The notes under the pieces were generated by a model. That model ran no database searches. It worked only from the letters and a program-made list of their open reading frames with translations, and was not told where the DNA came from. A stretch of 64,000 nt of DNA from Hyphomicrobiales bacterium (GTDB taxonomy: Bacteria > Pseudomonadota > Alphaproteobacteria > Rhizobiales > Ancalomicrobiaceae): the NCBI GenBank assembly GCA_021286855.1, contig JAJTBO010000012.1:27068-91067 (forward strand), in the 5' to 3' direction. The translations under genes and the position numbers were made by a program. Below are positions 1-9,244 of the stretch, one piece after another; the first letter of the stretch is position 1, and the number at the start of each line of letters is the position of its first letter.

Positions 1-55
1 TCACGTTCCTCCTGTGGCGGCCGGCGTCGACGCGCGGCGAAACGAAGGTGGCGGC

Positions 56-721
56 GTGAGCGCTTTCGCCGCGCTCTTCTTCGCCCGCCTCGGCCGGGCC
101 GGCTTCTATCGCGCGCTCCACGCCGAGGCTGTCGCCCGGTTGGGGGCGGGCGGGGGGAGGACCTGGCTCGACGTCGGTTGCGGGCCGGGCCTCGTCGCCC
201 GCCTCGCCGCCGAACGCGGCTGGCGGGCGCGTGGGCTCGACCTCGACCCGGCGATGATCGCGCGAGCCGGCCGTCTCGGCGGGGCGGGCGATCTCGGCTT
301 CGCCGTCGGCTCCCTCGACGACCTCGCGCCGGGTTCGGCGACCGTCGTCTCCGCCGCCTCGCTCCTGATCGGCCTCGCCGATCGGCGCTCCGCCGTCGCC
401 GGGCTCCTTTCGGCGCTGACGCCCGACGGCGTCCTCCTCGTCGTCGAGACGACGCCGGCGATGCGCCCGGCCGCCGCCTGGGCGCGCATCCGTCGCGGAG
501 ATCTCGGCCGTGACGCCTGGCTGTTGCTGCTCTGGTCGTTGGCGCGCCGCCGCGCCCGGCCCGTCGGCGTGGACGATCTCGCCCAACCGGGATTCCATCT
601 GGAGCGCACCGAGCTCCTAGACGGCCTCGCCGCCGCTTGGGCTCTGCGTCGAACGCAGACCCCGAGGCGGGATCCACCCTCGAGGGAGGATGTCGAGGAA
701 TGTCACTTGAAAGTTGCATGA
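56..721 (+). CDS. Class I SAM-dependent methyltransferase
   Basis: Small cytosolic methyltransferase of about 221 residues. The SAM-binding glycine motif WLDVGCGPG lies at residues 37-45, an acidic ribose-binding strand (GLDLDPAMI) follows about 20 residues later, and a later strand reads GVLLVVETTP. This is the usual order of a Rossmann-fold class I enzyme. The substrate cannot be read from the sequence. The GTG at 56 is chosen because GAAGGTGG lies just upstream. The frame is open to the window edge and a GTG at 14 is also possible, so the N-terminus is uncertain. The gene ends 45 bp before the subtilisin-like protease on the same strand, so the two may be co-transcribed. The C-terminal tail after residue ~190 is arginine-rich and not conserved-looking. 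Confidence 0.75.
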   Translation: MSAFAALFFARLGRAGFYRALHAEAVARLGAGGGRTWLDVGCGPGLVARLAAERGWRARGLDLDPAMIARAGRLGGAGDLGFAVGSLDDLAPGSATVVSAASLLIGLADRRSAVAGLLSALTPDGVLLVVETTPAMRPAAAWARIRRGDLGRDAWLLLLWSLARRRARPVGVDDLAQPGFHLERTELLDGLAAAWALRRTQTPRRDPPSREDVEECHLKVA

Positions 722-766
722 GATCTGGCAGCATCCCTTCGACGGGTGTCGGTGAGGGGACGAGCC

Positions 767-3106
767 ATGGCGACGGGAACGCGAACCGGCGGTCGGCGGC
801 GGCGCGGGAGCGCGCCGAAGCGGTATGACGACGCGGAATTGCGCGCCCTCGTCCTGAGGACCTTCTCGCACGCGCGCTGGACCCAGGATTCGCCGGTCGT
901 GCCGGATGTCTGGCTCGCCTACATGCGCGCCGCCGACGCGCGCGCCCACGCCAGCCTGCTTCGATCCGAGGAGACGGGTCCGGCCGACGACGGTGGCGTC
1001 CCTCCTTCGGCGAAATTCGACCCGACGACCGTGCAGCCGTTGTTGGTCACCGCCTGGGACGGCGCCAGCGCCGGGCGGGTCGCCGCCTGGATCCGTGGTC
1101 GTCTGATCGGCAGCTCGTCTCTGGGAGCCGATGCGAACGAGGCGGTCGTCGCGGCTCGGATCGCCATGACGACGACCCGGGTCGCCGTCGACCTCGATCT
1201 GCGCGGCCTCGTCCGCGCCGTCGTGCCGTTGACCGGATGGTGGGAGAGCTTCACCGACAAATTCGTACCGGCTCGGGCGCTTCAGGCCGTCCTGCCGAGA
1301 CCCGGCAAACCCGACTTCGACGACATGGTCGGAGCCGACGCCGAGATCGATCACGACGCCGCCTGGGAACAGGGCAGGGGGCAGGCGACGGCCGACGACG
1401 ACGTGTTCTGGATCCCCGCCGGAGCGTTCTCTCCGCGCTCGCCCGACCCGTCGGCGCCGCGGACGCCTTCGCCGACGCCGTCGTCCGCCGAAGAGGAAGC
1501 GCGTCGTGAGGACGTGCGGCTCTCCGATTTCTTCGATCTTCTGTTCCCACCGGCCGGCGAGAAGAACCGTCTGCGCGACGGGCTCGCCGTTCAGATGCGC
1601 GAATTTCTGCGTTACGTGGTGTTGGTCGGCTTCGTTCGGAGGCTCGAGTCCTGCGAGACGTCCTCCGAATACGAGCGTCTCCGCGTCGACGCGAAGCGTC
1701 TGTCGGAGTTCTCGGATCGCGAGGGGGACCCGGGCGACGTCGCAGCCGCGAAGAAGACCGACGCGCGCGACGCCTTTCGCGCCTTCGCCGACGCCTATGT
1801 CGACGCGGTCGGCGGCGGCAGCCCGCCGGCGCGCTGCGGCGTTCGCCGCGAACGGCGCGTCTGGATGATCAATCCGAACCGGCCGGCGCATCGGACCCTG
1901 TGGGACAGTCGCAAGACCACCAAGGCCGACGCTTCCGAACGTCTGTTTCAGGTGACCGGCCGGGGCATCGTCTTCGCGGTGATCGACGACGGCGTCGACG
2001 CCAGCCACCTCGGCTTCATGCGACGCTCCGAAAAGAACCGCGACAGAGATTTCTCTGCGCTCGAACCCCTCGAACGTCTGCCGGATTCGCGGGTGCGGCG
2101 AACTTGGGACTTCACGCAGCTGCGGTTGCTGGTCGGCGAAGCTGCGAGGGATCCGAAATTCGAGGTCGAGCAGTTGCGCACCGCCGCCGGCGGCTGGGAC
2201 AACGAACTCTGGGGCACGTTCGTCACCAAGTTGAACAACCGTCGCGCCGTCAGTCAGAACCTCGACTGGGAGCTGATCGAACCGGCGCTCCGCCTCGAGG
2301 GCGAGCGCTGGATTCCGCCGACCTCGCATCACGGCACCCACGTCGCCGGCATCCTCGGCGCGTGGTTGCCGCCGAACGAGACGATCGAGCGACCGCTGGT
2401 CGGCATGTGTCCGGACATCGAAATCTGGGATCTCCGTGTCTTCGATCCCGAGACCGGCGGCAGCGACGAGTTCACCATCACCGCGGCGCTCGACTTCGTC
2501 CGCTGGATCAACCGCGCCCGCAACCGGCCGACCATCCACGGCGTCAACCTCTCGCTGGCGCTGATCCACGAAGTCACCAGCTTCGGCTGCGGCCAGACGC
2601 CGATCTGTGAGAGCTGCAATCGACTGGTCGCCGAGGGCACGGTCGTGGTCGCCGCCGCCGGCAACGCCGGTTGGGACCAAGAGGCCGTCGGGGCCGGGCT
2701 CGGTCACGGCTACGGCATGATCTCGATCACCGATCCGGGCAACGCCGACGCCGTCATCACCGTCGGTTCGACCCATCGCTCCGATCCGCACGCCTATGGC
2801 GTCAGCTACTTCTCCTCGCGTGGGCCGACCGGCGACGGCCGCCGCAAACCCGATCTGCTCGCCCCCGGCGAAAAGATCACCTCGCTGTTTCCCGGCGACC
2901 GCATCGATCGGCTCGACGGCACCTCGATGGCGGCGCCCCACGTCGCCGGCGCGGCCGCGCTCCTGATGCAGCGCTACCCGGAGCTGGTCGGACGACCGCA
3001 GGAGATCAAGCGCATCCTGATGAGCACCGCCACCGATCTCGGCCGCGAAGCGATGTTCCAGGGGGCCGGCCTCCTCGACGTCCTGCGGGCGCTCCAAGCC
3101 GTCTGA
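767..3106 (+). CDS. Large subtilisin-like (S8) serine protease with unknown N-terminal region
   Basis: About 779 residues. The C-terminal half carries a full subtilase triad: Asp407 (VIDDGVD), His522 (HHGTHVAG) and Ser720 (GTSMAAPHVAG), with the oxyanion Asn633 in AAAGNAG. The Asp-His spacing is about 115 residues, longer than in classical subtilisins, so there is an insertion between them. Residues 1-400 resemble no family I know. They include an acidic/proline stretch near residues 220-245 and a charged helical region after it. No signal peptide is visible, so the enzyme probably acts in the cytoplasm. The ATG at 767 is preferred over an upstream GTG at 746 because GAGGGGA ends 6 bases before it. 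The next gene, an MBL-fold hydrolase, starts 11 bp after the stop, which indicates a two-gene unit. Substrate and activation signal are unknown. Confidence 0.85.
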   Translation: MATGTRTGGRRRRGSAPKRYDDAELRALVLRTFSHARWTQDSPVVPDVWLAYMRAADARAHASLLRSEETGPADDGGVPPSAKFDPTTVQPLLVTAWDGASAGRVAAWIRGRLIGSSSLGADANEAVVAARIAMTTTRVAVDLDLRGLVRAVVPLTGWWESFTDKFVPARALQAVLPRPGKPDFDDMVGADAEIDHDAAWEQGRGQATADDDVFWIPAGAFSPRSPDPSAPRTPSPTPSSAEEEARREDVRLSDFFDLLFPPAGEKNRLRDGLAVQMREFLRYVVLVGFVRRLESCETSSEYERLRVDAKRLSEFSDREGDPGDVAAAKKTDARDAFRAFADAYVDAVGGGSPPARCGVRRERRVWMINPNRPAHRTLWDSRKTTKADASERLFQVTGRGIVFAVIDDGVDASHLGFMRRSEKNRDRDFSALEPLERLPDSRVRRTWDFTQLRLLVGEAARDPKFEVEQLRTAAGGWDNELWGTFVTKLNNRRAVSQNLDWELIEPALRLEGERWIPPTSHHGTHVAGILGAWLPPNETIERPLVGMCPDIEIWDLRVFDPETGGSDEFTITAALDFVRWINRARNRPTIHGVNLSLALIHEVTSFGCGQTPICESCNRLVAEGTVVVAAAGNAGWDQEAVGAGLGHGYGMISITDPGNADAVITVGSTHRSDPHAYGVSYFSSRGPTGDGRRKPDLLAPGEKITSLFPGDRIDRLDGTSMAAPHVAGAAALLMQRYPELVGRPQEIKRILMSTATDLGREAMFQGAGLLDVLRALQAV

Positions 3107-3117
3107 AGGGGGAAGAG

Positions 3118-4425
3118 ATGATCGTCTTCGAAGCACTGCAGGCCCTTCAGGGCGATTGCCTCCTCCTCACCCTGCCGAGCGCGGCGAAGGGGAGCCAACG
3201 CTGGCTGATCGACGGCGGACCGGGCGCCGGCCCGCGCGCCGGCTGGAAGAACGCCGCCGGCCCCGACGCCACCACCCGCATCGCGCCGTGGCGGCAGGTC
3301 CTCCTGCCGCATCTCGGTTGGGACCCGGACGCGCCCGAGACGATCGTGATCGATCTCGGCGTCTGCACTCATGTCGACGACGACCACATCGCCGGCATGG
3401 TGAAACTGGTCGAGAAGGCGGCGGGCGCGACGCCGACCGACCCGGCGCCGATCGAATTCCGCGCCTTCTGGTTCAATTCGCTCTCCGCCGTCCTGCTCGG
3501 CGCGCCGTCGATCGCCGCGACGCAGGCGATCGGCGCGACGATCGCCGCCGCCTTCCGCACGACCGGCGCTCTGCCGTCGGGCGCGGTTCCGGCGGCGGCC
3601 GGCGCCGGTTGGCCGACCGGTTCGCCGCAGGCGGTCGCCCTGTCGGTGCCGCAGGGCGCGAGCCTCGAATCCGCGCTCGAAAAGCTGCGCCTCGGCGGCA
3701 ATCCGCCCTTCGTCGGTCCGGTGCGGTCGGGCAGGCGGACCGCCGCCGGCGGCGCTCGCATGGACTTCGACGGCGTCGCCGTGACCGTCCTCGGCCCGTC
3801 TCCCGACCGCCTGGAGAAGCTGCGCAAGGAATGGCAGAAGGCCGTCGCCGAAAAGGACGTCGCCAAACGCGCCGCGGCGGTCGCCGACCTCTCCACCCGC
3901 GCCAAGGACGGATCGTGGCCGAACCTCTCCTCGATCGTCCTCCTCGTCGAGGCGGAGGGACGCCGGCTGCTCCTCACCGGCGACGGCCTCGCCGAGGACA
4001 TCCTCGCCGCCTGGCGCGCGGATCCCGAGCGGGGTGATCAGATCTGTCCGCTCGACGTCCTGAAGCTCCCCCACCACGGCAGCTGGCGCAACGTCTCGAA
4101 GGAGTTCCTCGAGGTCTTCCCGGCCGATCACTACGTCTTCTCGGCGAACGGCAAGGACGACAATCCCGATCCGCCGACGATCGAGCTGATCGTCGCCACC
4201 TTCGCCGACCGGCCGTTCACCCTCCACTTCACCAACGGCGACGTCGAATGGTCGAAGGCCTACGAGCTCGATCGGCCGAACTCGACCACGGGGAAGCGCG
4301 AGACCGTGCGGACCCTGCCCGACCTCCTCGTCGCGCTCCGCGCCGCTTACGGCGGGACCTGGACGACGACCGCCCGCAGCGGGAGCGATCGCGCCGTGCG
4401 GATCGAATTGGCGGCGAAGCCGTGA
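3118..4425 (+). CDS. ComEC-like metallo-beta-lactamase-fold hydrolase
   Basis: 435 residues, no signal peptide. The metal site reads THVDDDHIAG at residues 84-93. The second His of the canonical HxHxDH motif is replaced by Asp, as in many ComEC/Rec2-type MBL proteins. A second metal strand LLTGDG is near residue 288 and a PHHGS motif is near residue 319, again as in ComEC C-terminal domains. There are no membrane segments, so this is a free-standing hydrolase rather than a DNA channel. The start is supported by AAGGGGGAAGAG directly upstream. It is translationally close to the S8 protease and presumably works with it. A nuclease or phosphodiesterase activity is possible from the fold but is inference only. 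Confidence 0.85.
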   Translation: MIVFEALQALQGDCLLLTLPSAAKGSQRWLIDGGPGAGPRAGWKNAAGPDATTRIAPWRQVLLPHLGWDPDAPETIVIDLGVCTHVDDDHIAGMVKLVEKAAGATPTDPAPIEFRAFWFNSLSAVLLGAPSIAATQAIGATIAAAFRTTGALPSGAVPAAAGAGWPTGSPQAVALSVPQGASLESALEKLRLGGNPPFVGPVRSGRRTAAGGARMDFDGVAVTVLGPSPDRLEKLRKEWQKAVAEKDVAKRAAAVADLSTRAKDGSWPNLSSIVLLVEAEGRRLLLTGDGLAEDILAAWRADPERGDQICPLDVLKLPHHGSWRNVSKEFLEVFPADHYVFSANGKDDNPDPPTIELIVATFADRPFTLHFTNGDVEWSKAYELDRPNSTTGKRETVRTLPDLLVALRAAYGGTWTTTARSGSDRAVRIELAAKP

Positions 4426-4482
4426 ACCCTCCGCGGCGCGGATCCCTCGCCCGCGTCGGATCCCCGACACGGGCGTCGCGGA

Positions 4483-4788
4483 TCAGCCTCGCGTCGTCGT
4501 GTCGAAGCGGAGCGTCGTCGTCTCCTCGTCGACCGTGATCGTCGCTTCGACGAGCCGCCCCTCGTCGCTCCAGCGATGGACATGCGTCAATTCGCTCGTC
4601 CCGTAGACCATCTTGTCGAAGCGCACGAGCCGGCCCTCGGCGTCGTGAACGGCGCGGATGAAGGTGTTGCGGTGTCCCATGTCCGCCGCCTCGATCGGTT
4701 CGACGAGACGGACCGGCGGGCGGACGCCGGAATAGGTGACGAAATGGGCGACGGTCTCGCCGGGGGCCGGGGCGGGCGGTTGCGACAT
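4483..4788 (-). CDS. Small conserved hypothetical protein, DUF6156-like
   Basis: 101 residues with no signal peptide or membrane segment. The sequence has a pattern I associate with the DUF6156 family: an early YSGVRPPVRLVEPIE, then GHRNTFIRAVHDAEGRLVRFDK, and a closing beta-rich part. The assignment is from memory of family appearance, not from a search. No catalytic motif is seen. It is convergent with the MBL hydrolase gene (57-bp gap) and divergent from nnrU, so it stands as a single-gene unit. The ATG at 4788 is the first in-frame start that gives the family-like N-terminus. A much longer upstream extension of this frame overlaps nnrU antisense and is not credible. Confidence 0.6.
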   Translation of the reverse strand: MSQPPAPAPGETVAHFVTYSGVRPPVRLVEPIEAADMGHRNTFIRAVHDAEGRLVRFDKMVYGTSELTHVHRWSDEGRLVEATITVDEETTTLRFDTTTRG

Positions 4789-4911
4789 CGACGGGGTCCT
4801 CGAGCTCGGTCTCGGGTTGCGGCGAAGCAAAGGCGATGCCGTCTTTCGTCGTCGCCCCGTCGTCATCGACGTGACAGACTGGGCCGGTCGGAACCACGGA
4901 GGAACTCGGTC

Positions 4912-5484
4912 GTGATCGTCCTGGCTCTCGGTCTGGCGCTCTTCGTCCTCGTCCACGCCGTCCCGATGCTGCCGAACCTGCGCGGCGCGCTGGCGGCTCG
5001 GATCGGTGAGGATCGCTGGCGCGGCGTTCATTCTCTGATCGCCGCGGCCGGTCTCGGCCTCGTCGTCTGGGGCTTCGGCCTGGCCCGGGCCGAAGGCCAC
5101 GCTCCTTGGCTCGACACCGGGGTCGCCCTGCGCCACCCGATGATCCTGGCGGCCGCGCCGGTGTTTCCGCTCCTCTTCGCCGCCTTCTTGCCCGGCCGAA
5201 TCTCCGCGGCGGTGGTCCACCCGATGGTGACGGCGGTGATCGTCTGGGCGGCCGCTCATCTCCTGATCGTCGGCTCCGCGCCCGGCGTCCTGCTCTTCGT
5301 CGTGTTCCTCGCCTGGAGCCTCGCCGCGCGCCTGTCGCTCGCCCGCCGCAAACCGCGCGCCGCCGGGCCGTTGCCGCCCTTCGGCCGCAACGATCTCATC
5401 GCCGTCGGTCTCGGCCTCGCGGTCTGGGCCGGGGTGCTCTGGAAGGGGCATCTGTGGCTCGTCGGCGTCGCTCCGCTGCCGTGA
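4912..5484 (+). CDS. NnrU family integral membrane protein
   Basis: 190 residues with about five to six hydrophobic helices. It is recognisable by the N-terminal LFVLVHAVPMLPNLR, the RWRGVHSLIAAAGL segment and the HP-M-x-A turns typical of NnrU. NnrU was named for its linkage to nitric oxide/nitrite reduction genes in Rhodobacter. In many alphaproteobacteria it occurs alone with no known biochemical role. The start is a GTG at 4912 with GGAGGAA seven bases upstream, which is better than an in-frame ATG at 4576 lying antisense to the preceding gene. No denitrification genes are adjacent here. The following 253 bp to the next gene show nothing I recognise. Confidence 0.8.
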   Translation: MIVLALGLALFVLVHAVPMLPNLRGALAARIGEDRWRGVHSLIAAAGLGLVVWGFGLARAEGHAPWLDTGVALRHPMILAAAPVFPLLFAAFLPGRISAAVVHPMVTAVIVWAAAHLLIVGSAPGVLLFVVFLAWSLAARLSLARRKPRAAGPLPPFGRNDLIAVGLGLAVWAGVLWKGHLWLVGVAPLP

Positions 5485-5737
5485 GGCGCTCTGCCTCGAC
5501 TTCGCCACGAAATCGCTGCGATCGGCGGGAAAGAAGCCATGCCGAGCGGGCCTCGTTCGATCCGTCTCCCGGTTTGCGGGGGGCGAGGGGAAAGGGTATG
5601 GTGCGCTCGCATCCGGTGGCGGCGACGGCCGCGCCGGGTGATTTCGTCGTGCCCGCCGTCGACCGCGCGGGCGCGACCGACGCGCGGTCCGCCGCGGTCG
5701 CGACGAAGACGGAAGCAGGGCGAACGGGCGGAGCGAG

Positions 5738-6406
5738 ATGGCCGACATCTTCAACGAGATCGACGAGGAACTCCGCCAGGAGAAGCTGAAGAAACTGTGG
5801 GATCGCTGGGGTGTGGCGATTCTGGGCGTCGCCGTGGCGATCGTCCTGGCCGTCGCCGGTTGGCGGCTCTGGGACCACTATCGCCAGAAGGCCGCCGAAG
5901 CGCAGGGCGCAGCCTATGTCGCGGCGACCGAACTCGCGGCGTCCGGCGAAACCCGAGCGGCCGAAGACGCGCTCCTCGCCCTTTCGAAGACCTCGTCCGG
6001 CGGCTATCCGGCGATCGCCGCGATGCGCGCCGCCGGCGTCCGCGCCGCCTCCGGCGAGACCGAAGCCGCGCTCGCCGCCTTCGACGCGCTCGCCGCCGAC
6101 CCCAAGACGCCGCAGCGATTCGCCGAAATGGCCCGCATCCGCGCCGCCTATCTGGCGCTCGATCTCGACGATCGCGCCGCCGCCGAGAGCCGCGCTCTGC
6201 CGCTCGCCGCCGCCGGCCTGCCCTATCGCGCCGAAGCGCGCGAAATTCTGGCGCTCGCCGCCTGGAAGGCCGGCGACGCCAAGGCCGTCTCTTCCCGTCT
6301 CGCCGAGATCGAAGCCGATCCCGAGACCCCTCGTGACGTTCTCGAACGCGTCGCCGTGCTCGGTGCGCTGGTGAAGGCGCAAGGCGCCGACGGAAAGGCC
6401 AATTGA
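5738..6406 (+). CDS. YfgM-like TPR membrane protein
   Basis: 222 residues with a cytoplasmic N-terminus (IFNEIDEELRQEKLKKLWDRWG), one transmembrane helix at about residues 25-45 and a periplasmic alanine-rich helical domain of TPR type. This is the organisation of E. coli YfgM, an ancillary factor of the Sec translocon and periplasmic chaperone network. The order yfgM-bamB-der is the same as in enterobacteria, which supports the call. Its TGA overlaps the bamB ATG (TGATG), so translation is coupled. I infer a role in outer membrane protein export together with BamB. Confidence 0.85.
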   Translation: MADIFNEIDEELRQEKLKKLWDRWGVAILGVAVAIVLAVAGWRLWDHYRQKAAEAQGAAYVAATELAASGETRAAEDALLALSKTSSGGYPAIAAMRAAGVRAASGETEAALAAFDALAADPKTPQRFAEMARIRAAYLALDLDDRAAAESRALPLAAAGLPYRAEAREILALAAWKAGDAKAVSSRLAEIEADPETPRDVLERVAVLGALVKAQGADGKAN

Positions 6407-7755
6407 TGTCGAAGCTCCTCCGCCTCGCTCTCCTCGGCGCGCTCGTCGCCCCGCTGCCCGCCTGCTCCTCCACCGACGACGTCCAGGACGCCATCTCGGC
6501 GATCAACCCCTTCGGCGACAGCAAGAAGCCGCTGCCCGGCGAGCGGCGCGAGGTCTTCGACGGCAGCCCGCTGCAGGTCGCCAAGAACAAGTCCGTGTCG
6601 ATCGGCGGCGCGCGCTCGCTCTCCGCCTGGACTTCGGTCGGCGGCCCGGCCGGCAACGACGCCGGCAACGTCGCCCTGTCGGGCTCGGGGGCGACCCAGA
6701 CGTGGTCGACCCGCGCCGGCAACGTCGGCTCCGACAGCTTCCTGCGCAAGGACGTGCGCGCCTTCTCCGGCCCGATCGCCGTCGCCGGCCGCGCCTATGT
6801 GCTCGATCCGAACGGCAACGTCAGCGCGATCTCGCTCGCCGGCGGCGTCTCCTGGACCGCGGCGCTGCGTCCCTCCGACCGCGACAATCAGTCGACCAGC
6901 GGCGGCCTCGGCTCCGACGGCGCGCGCATCTATGCCGCCACCGCCTGGGGCGACATCGTCGTCCTCGACGCCGACAGCGGCGCCAAGCTGTGGGAGAAGA
7001 AGCTCGTCGAGCCGGCGCGCGGCGCGCCGACCGTCGCCGGCGGCCGCATCTACGTGGTGACCCAGTCGAACACGCTGATGGCGCTCTCCGCCGCCGACGG
7101 CTCCGAGGTCTGGACCTATCGCGGCGTGCCCGAGATCGGCGGACTGCTCGGCGTCAATTCGCCGGCGGTGGTCGGCGGCGTCGTGGTCGTCCCCTTCACC
7201 TCGGGCGAGCTCGTCGCCCTCGACGAAAAGAAGGGCGAGCCGATCTGGAACGACAGCCTCGCCGTCGCCAGCCGCTCCTACGCCGTCTCCGGCCTGACCA
7301 CCATCTCGGCGAGCCCGGTGGTCGTCGACGGCGTCGTCTATGCGACCGGCGTCGGCGGCCGCACCATCGCGGTCGAACTGAAGACCGGCCGCCGCATCTG
7401 GGACGTCGCCTTCGGTTCGTCTCACACGCCGGCCGTCTCCGGCAACGCCGTCTTCCTGGTCGACCTCGACAACTCCCTGACCGCCATCGACCGGAAGTCG
7501 GGCGACGTGCTGTGGGCGACCAAGCTGCCGGCGGTCAAGGCGAAGAAGACGCGGACGCTGTGGGCCGGTCCGGTGCTCGCCGGCGGCACGCTGTGGCTCG
7601 CCTCCAACGAGGGCGGCATGATCGGCGTCGAGGCGACCTCGGGCCGCGTCGTCGCCACCCAGACCGGCGGCAAGTCGGTGATGATTTCGCCGATCGCCGT
7701 CTCCGGCAAGATCCTGACGCTCGCCGCCGACGGCACCCTGTCGGCTTGGGAGTGA
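6406..7755 (+). CDS. bamB: Outer membrane protein assembly factor BamB
   Basis: 449-residue predicted lipoprotein. It has a hydrophobic signal segment and a lipobox-like PLPAC with Cys near residue 20, followed by a PQQ-type beta-propeller. Propeller blades are seen as repeated elements such as [48 protein letters not shown] and [13 protein letters not shown]. BamB is a scaffold subunit of the BAM complex on the periplasmic face of the outer membrane. The ATG at 6406 overlaps the upstream stop. It is followed after 7 bp by der. The N-terminal linker after the lipidated Cys is longer than in E. coli. Confidence 0.92.
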   Translation: MSKLLRLALLGALVAPLPACSSTDDVQDAISAINPFGDSKKPLPGERREVFDGSPLQVAKNKSVSIGGARSLSAWTSVGGPAGNDAGNVALSGSGATQTWSTRAGNVGSDSFLRKDVRAFSGPIAVAGRAYVLDPNGNVSAISLAGGVSWTAALRPSDRDNQSTSGGLGSDGARIYAATAWGDIVVLDADSGAKLWEKKLVEPARGAPTVAGGRIYVVTQSNTLMALSAADGSEVWTYRGVPEIGGLLGVNSPAVVGGVVVVPFTSGELVALDEKKGEPIWNDSLAVASRSYAVSGLTTISASPVVVDGVVYATGVGGRTIAVELKTGRRIWDVAFGSSHTPAVSGNAVFLVDLDNSLTAIDRKSGDVLWATKLPAVKAKKTRTLWAGPVLAGGTLWLASNEGGMIGVEATSGRVVATQTGGKSVMISPIAVSGKILTLAADGTLSAWE

Positions 7756-7762
7756 TCGAGAC

Positions 7763-9187
7763 ATGACCGCCGTCGTCGCGATCGTCGGCCGACCGAACGT
7801 CGGCAAGTCGACGCTGTTCAACCGTCTGGTCGGCAAGAAGCTGGCGCTCGTCGACGACACGCCGGGGGTGACCCGCGACCGTCGTCCCGGCGAGGCCAAG
7901 CTCGGCGATCTGACCTTCACCGCCGTCGACACCGCCGGCCTCGAGGAGGCCGACGAGGCGAGCCTGTCCGGTCGCATGCGCGCCCAGACGGAAGAGGCGA
8001 TCCGCACCGCCGATGTCTGCCTCTTCGTCATCGACGCCCGGTCCGGCCTACTGCCGCTCGATCACACCTTCGCCGATCTGATCCGCCGCACCGACGTGCC
8101 GGTGGTCCTGGTCGCCAACAAGGCGGAAGGAAAGGTCGGCGAGGCCGGCACCTGGGAGGCCTGGGAGCTCGGCTTCGGCGATCCGGTCGCCATCTCCGCC
8201 GAGCATGGCGAGGGCATGGCCGATCTCTACGGCGCGCTCCTGCCCTTCGTCGACGTCCCCGAGGACGAGCGCGACGGCTCCGACGCGGTCGCCGAGGCGA
8301 ACACGCCGGTGTTCGATCCCGACGCCGAAGAGGACGAGGCGGCGGAGGCGGCGAAACGCCGGACCATTCCGCTGCGCATCGCCGTCACCGGCCGTCCCAA
8401 CGCCGGCAAGTCGACGCTGATCAACACCCTGATCGGCGAAGATCGCATGCTGACCGGGCCGGAAGCCGGCATCACCCGCGATTCGATTTCGGTCGATTGG
8501 CAATGGCGCGACCGCCCGATCAAGCTGTTCGACACGGCGGGCCTGCGCCGCAAGTCGCGCGTCCAGGACAAGCTCGAGAAGCTCTCGGTGGCCGACGCGC
8601 TGCGCGCCGTGCGCTTCGCCGAGGTGGTGGTGGTCTGTCTCGACGCCACCATCCCCTTCGAGAAGCAGGACCTCCAGATCGTCGATCTGGTCGTCAAGGA
8701 GGGGCGCGCCCTCGTCATCGCGCTCAACAAGTGGGACCTGATCGAGGATCGCGTCGCCGCCTGGAAGACCCTGCGCGAGACCTGCGACCGGCTGCTGCCG
8801 CAGGTGCGCGGCGTGCCGATGGTGCGCATCTCCGGCCTGATGGGCGAGGGCCTCGACGAGCTGATGAAGGCGGTCGAGCAGGTCCATGCGACCTGGAACA
8901 AGCGCGTCTCGACGGCCCGCCTCAACCGCTGGCTCGAGACCGTGCTGGAGCGCCATCCGCCGCCGGCGGTGTCGGGCCGACGCATCAAGATCCGCTACGC
9001 CACCCAGGCCAAGACCCGGCCGCCGCACTTCGTCGTCTTCTGCTCGCGCCCCGAGGCGTTGCCGGAGAGCTATTCGCGCTATCTGGTCAACGATCTGCGC
9101 GACCGCTTCGACCTCGTCGGCATCCCCGTCCGCCTGTCCCTGCGCGGTGGCGACAACCCCTATCACGACAAGTCCGAGCGGCGGTGA
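7763..9187 (+). CDS. der: Ribosome biogenesis GTPase Der (EngA)
   Basis: 474 residues with two consecutive Era-like GTPase domains and a C-terminal KH-like domain. Domain 1 has [16 protein letters not shown] and NKAE. Domain 2 has [19 protein letters not shown] and NKWD. An acidic linker ([12 protein letters not shown]) joins them. The C-terminus ends with the KIRYATQ and [12 protein letters not shown] elements typical of Der. Der is essential for 50S subunit maturation. It is the last gene of the yfgM-bamB-der unit and is followed by a strong terminator. Confidence 0.96.
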   Translation: MTAVVAIVGRPNVGKSTLFNRLVGKKLALVDDTPGVTRDRRPGEAKLGDLTFTAVDTAGLEEADEASLSGRMRAQTEEAIRTADVCLFVIDARSGLLPLDHTFADLIRRTDVPVVLVANKAEGKVGEAGTWEAWELGFGDPVAISAEHGEGMADLYGALLPFVDVPEDERDGSDAVAEANTPVFDPDAEEDEAAEAAKRRTIPLRIAVTGRPNAGKSTLINTLIGEDRMLTGPEAGITRDSISVDWQWRDRPIKLFDTAGLRRKSRVQDKLEKLSVADALRAVRFAEVVVVCLDATIPFEKQDLQIVDLVVKEGRALVIALNKWDLIEDRVAAWKTLRETCDRLLPQVRGVPMVRISGLMGEGLDELMKAVEQVHATWNKRVSTARLNRWLETVLERHPPPAVSGRRIKIRYATQAKTRPPHFVVFCSRPEALPESYSRYLVNDLRDRFDLVGIPVRLSLRGGDNPYHDKSERR

Positions 9188-9208
9188 ACGCCGCCTCCGG
9201 ATCGCCGA

Positions 9209-9240
9209 ACGGCCGCCCTCGGGCGGCCGTTTCGCGTTTT
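9209..9240 (+). terminator. Rho-independent terminator after der
   Basis: Perfect 10-bp stem ACGGCCGCCC (9209-9218) with its complement at 9221-9230 and a minimal loop, followed by TTTCGCGTTTT. It sits 22 bp after the der stop and just before the convergent 3' end of mntP. Confidence 0.8.
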
Positions 9241-9244
9241 CGCC

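Noticed and set aside
617..3136. 839-codon open frame antisense to the S8 protease
   Set aside because: Low-complexity Arg/Asp/Gly composition typical of the antisense of GC-rich genes; the plus strand has an intact catalytic triad and a good ribosome binding site.
3118..4470. Long antisense frame across the MBL hydrolase and long plus-strand frame starting at 2671
   Set aside because: The antisense frame is composition-driven. The plus-strand extension before 3118 overlaps the protease and is not family-like.
6223..9166. Long minus-strand frames over bamB and der
   Set aside because: Both sense genes are unmistakable; the antisense products are Asp/Gly/Ala-rich with no motif.
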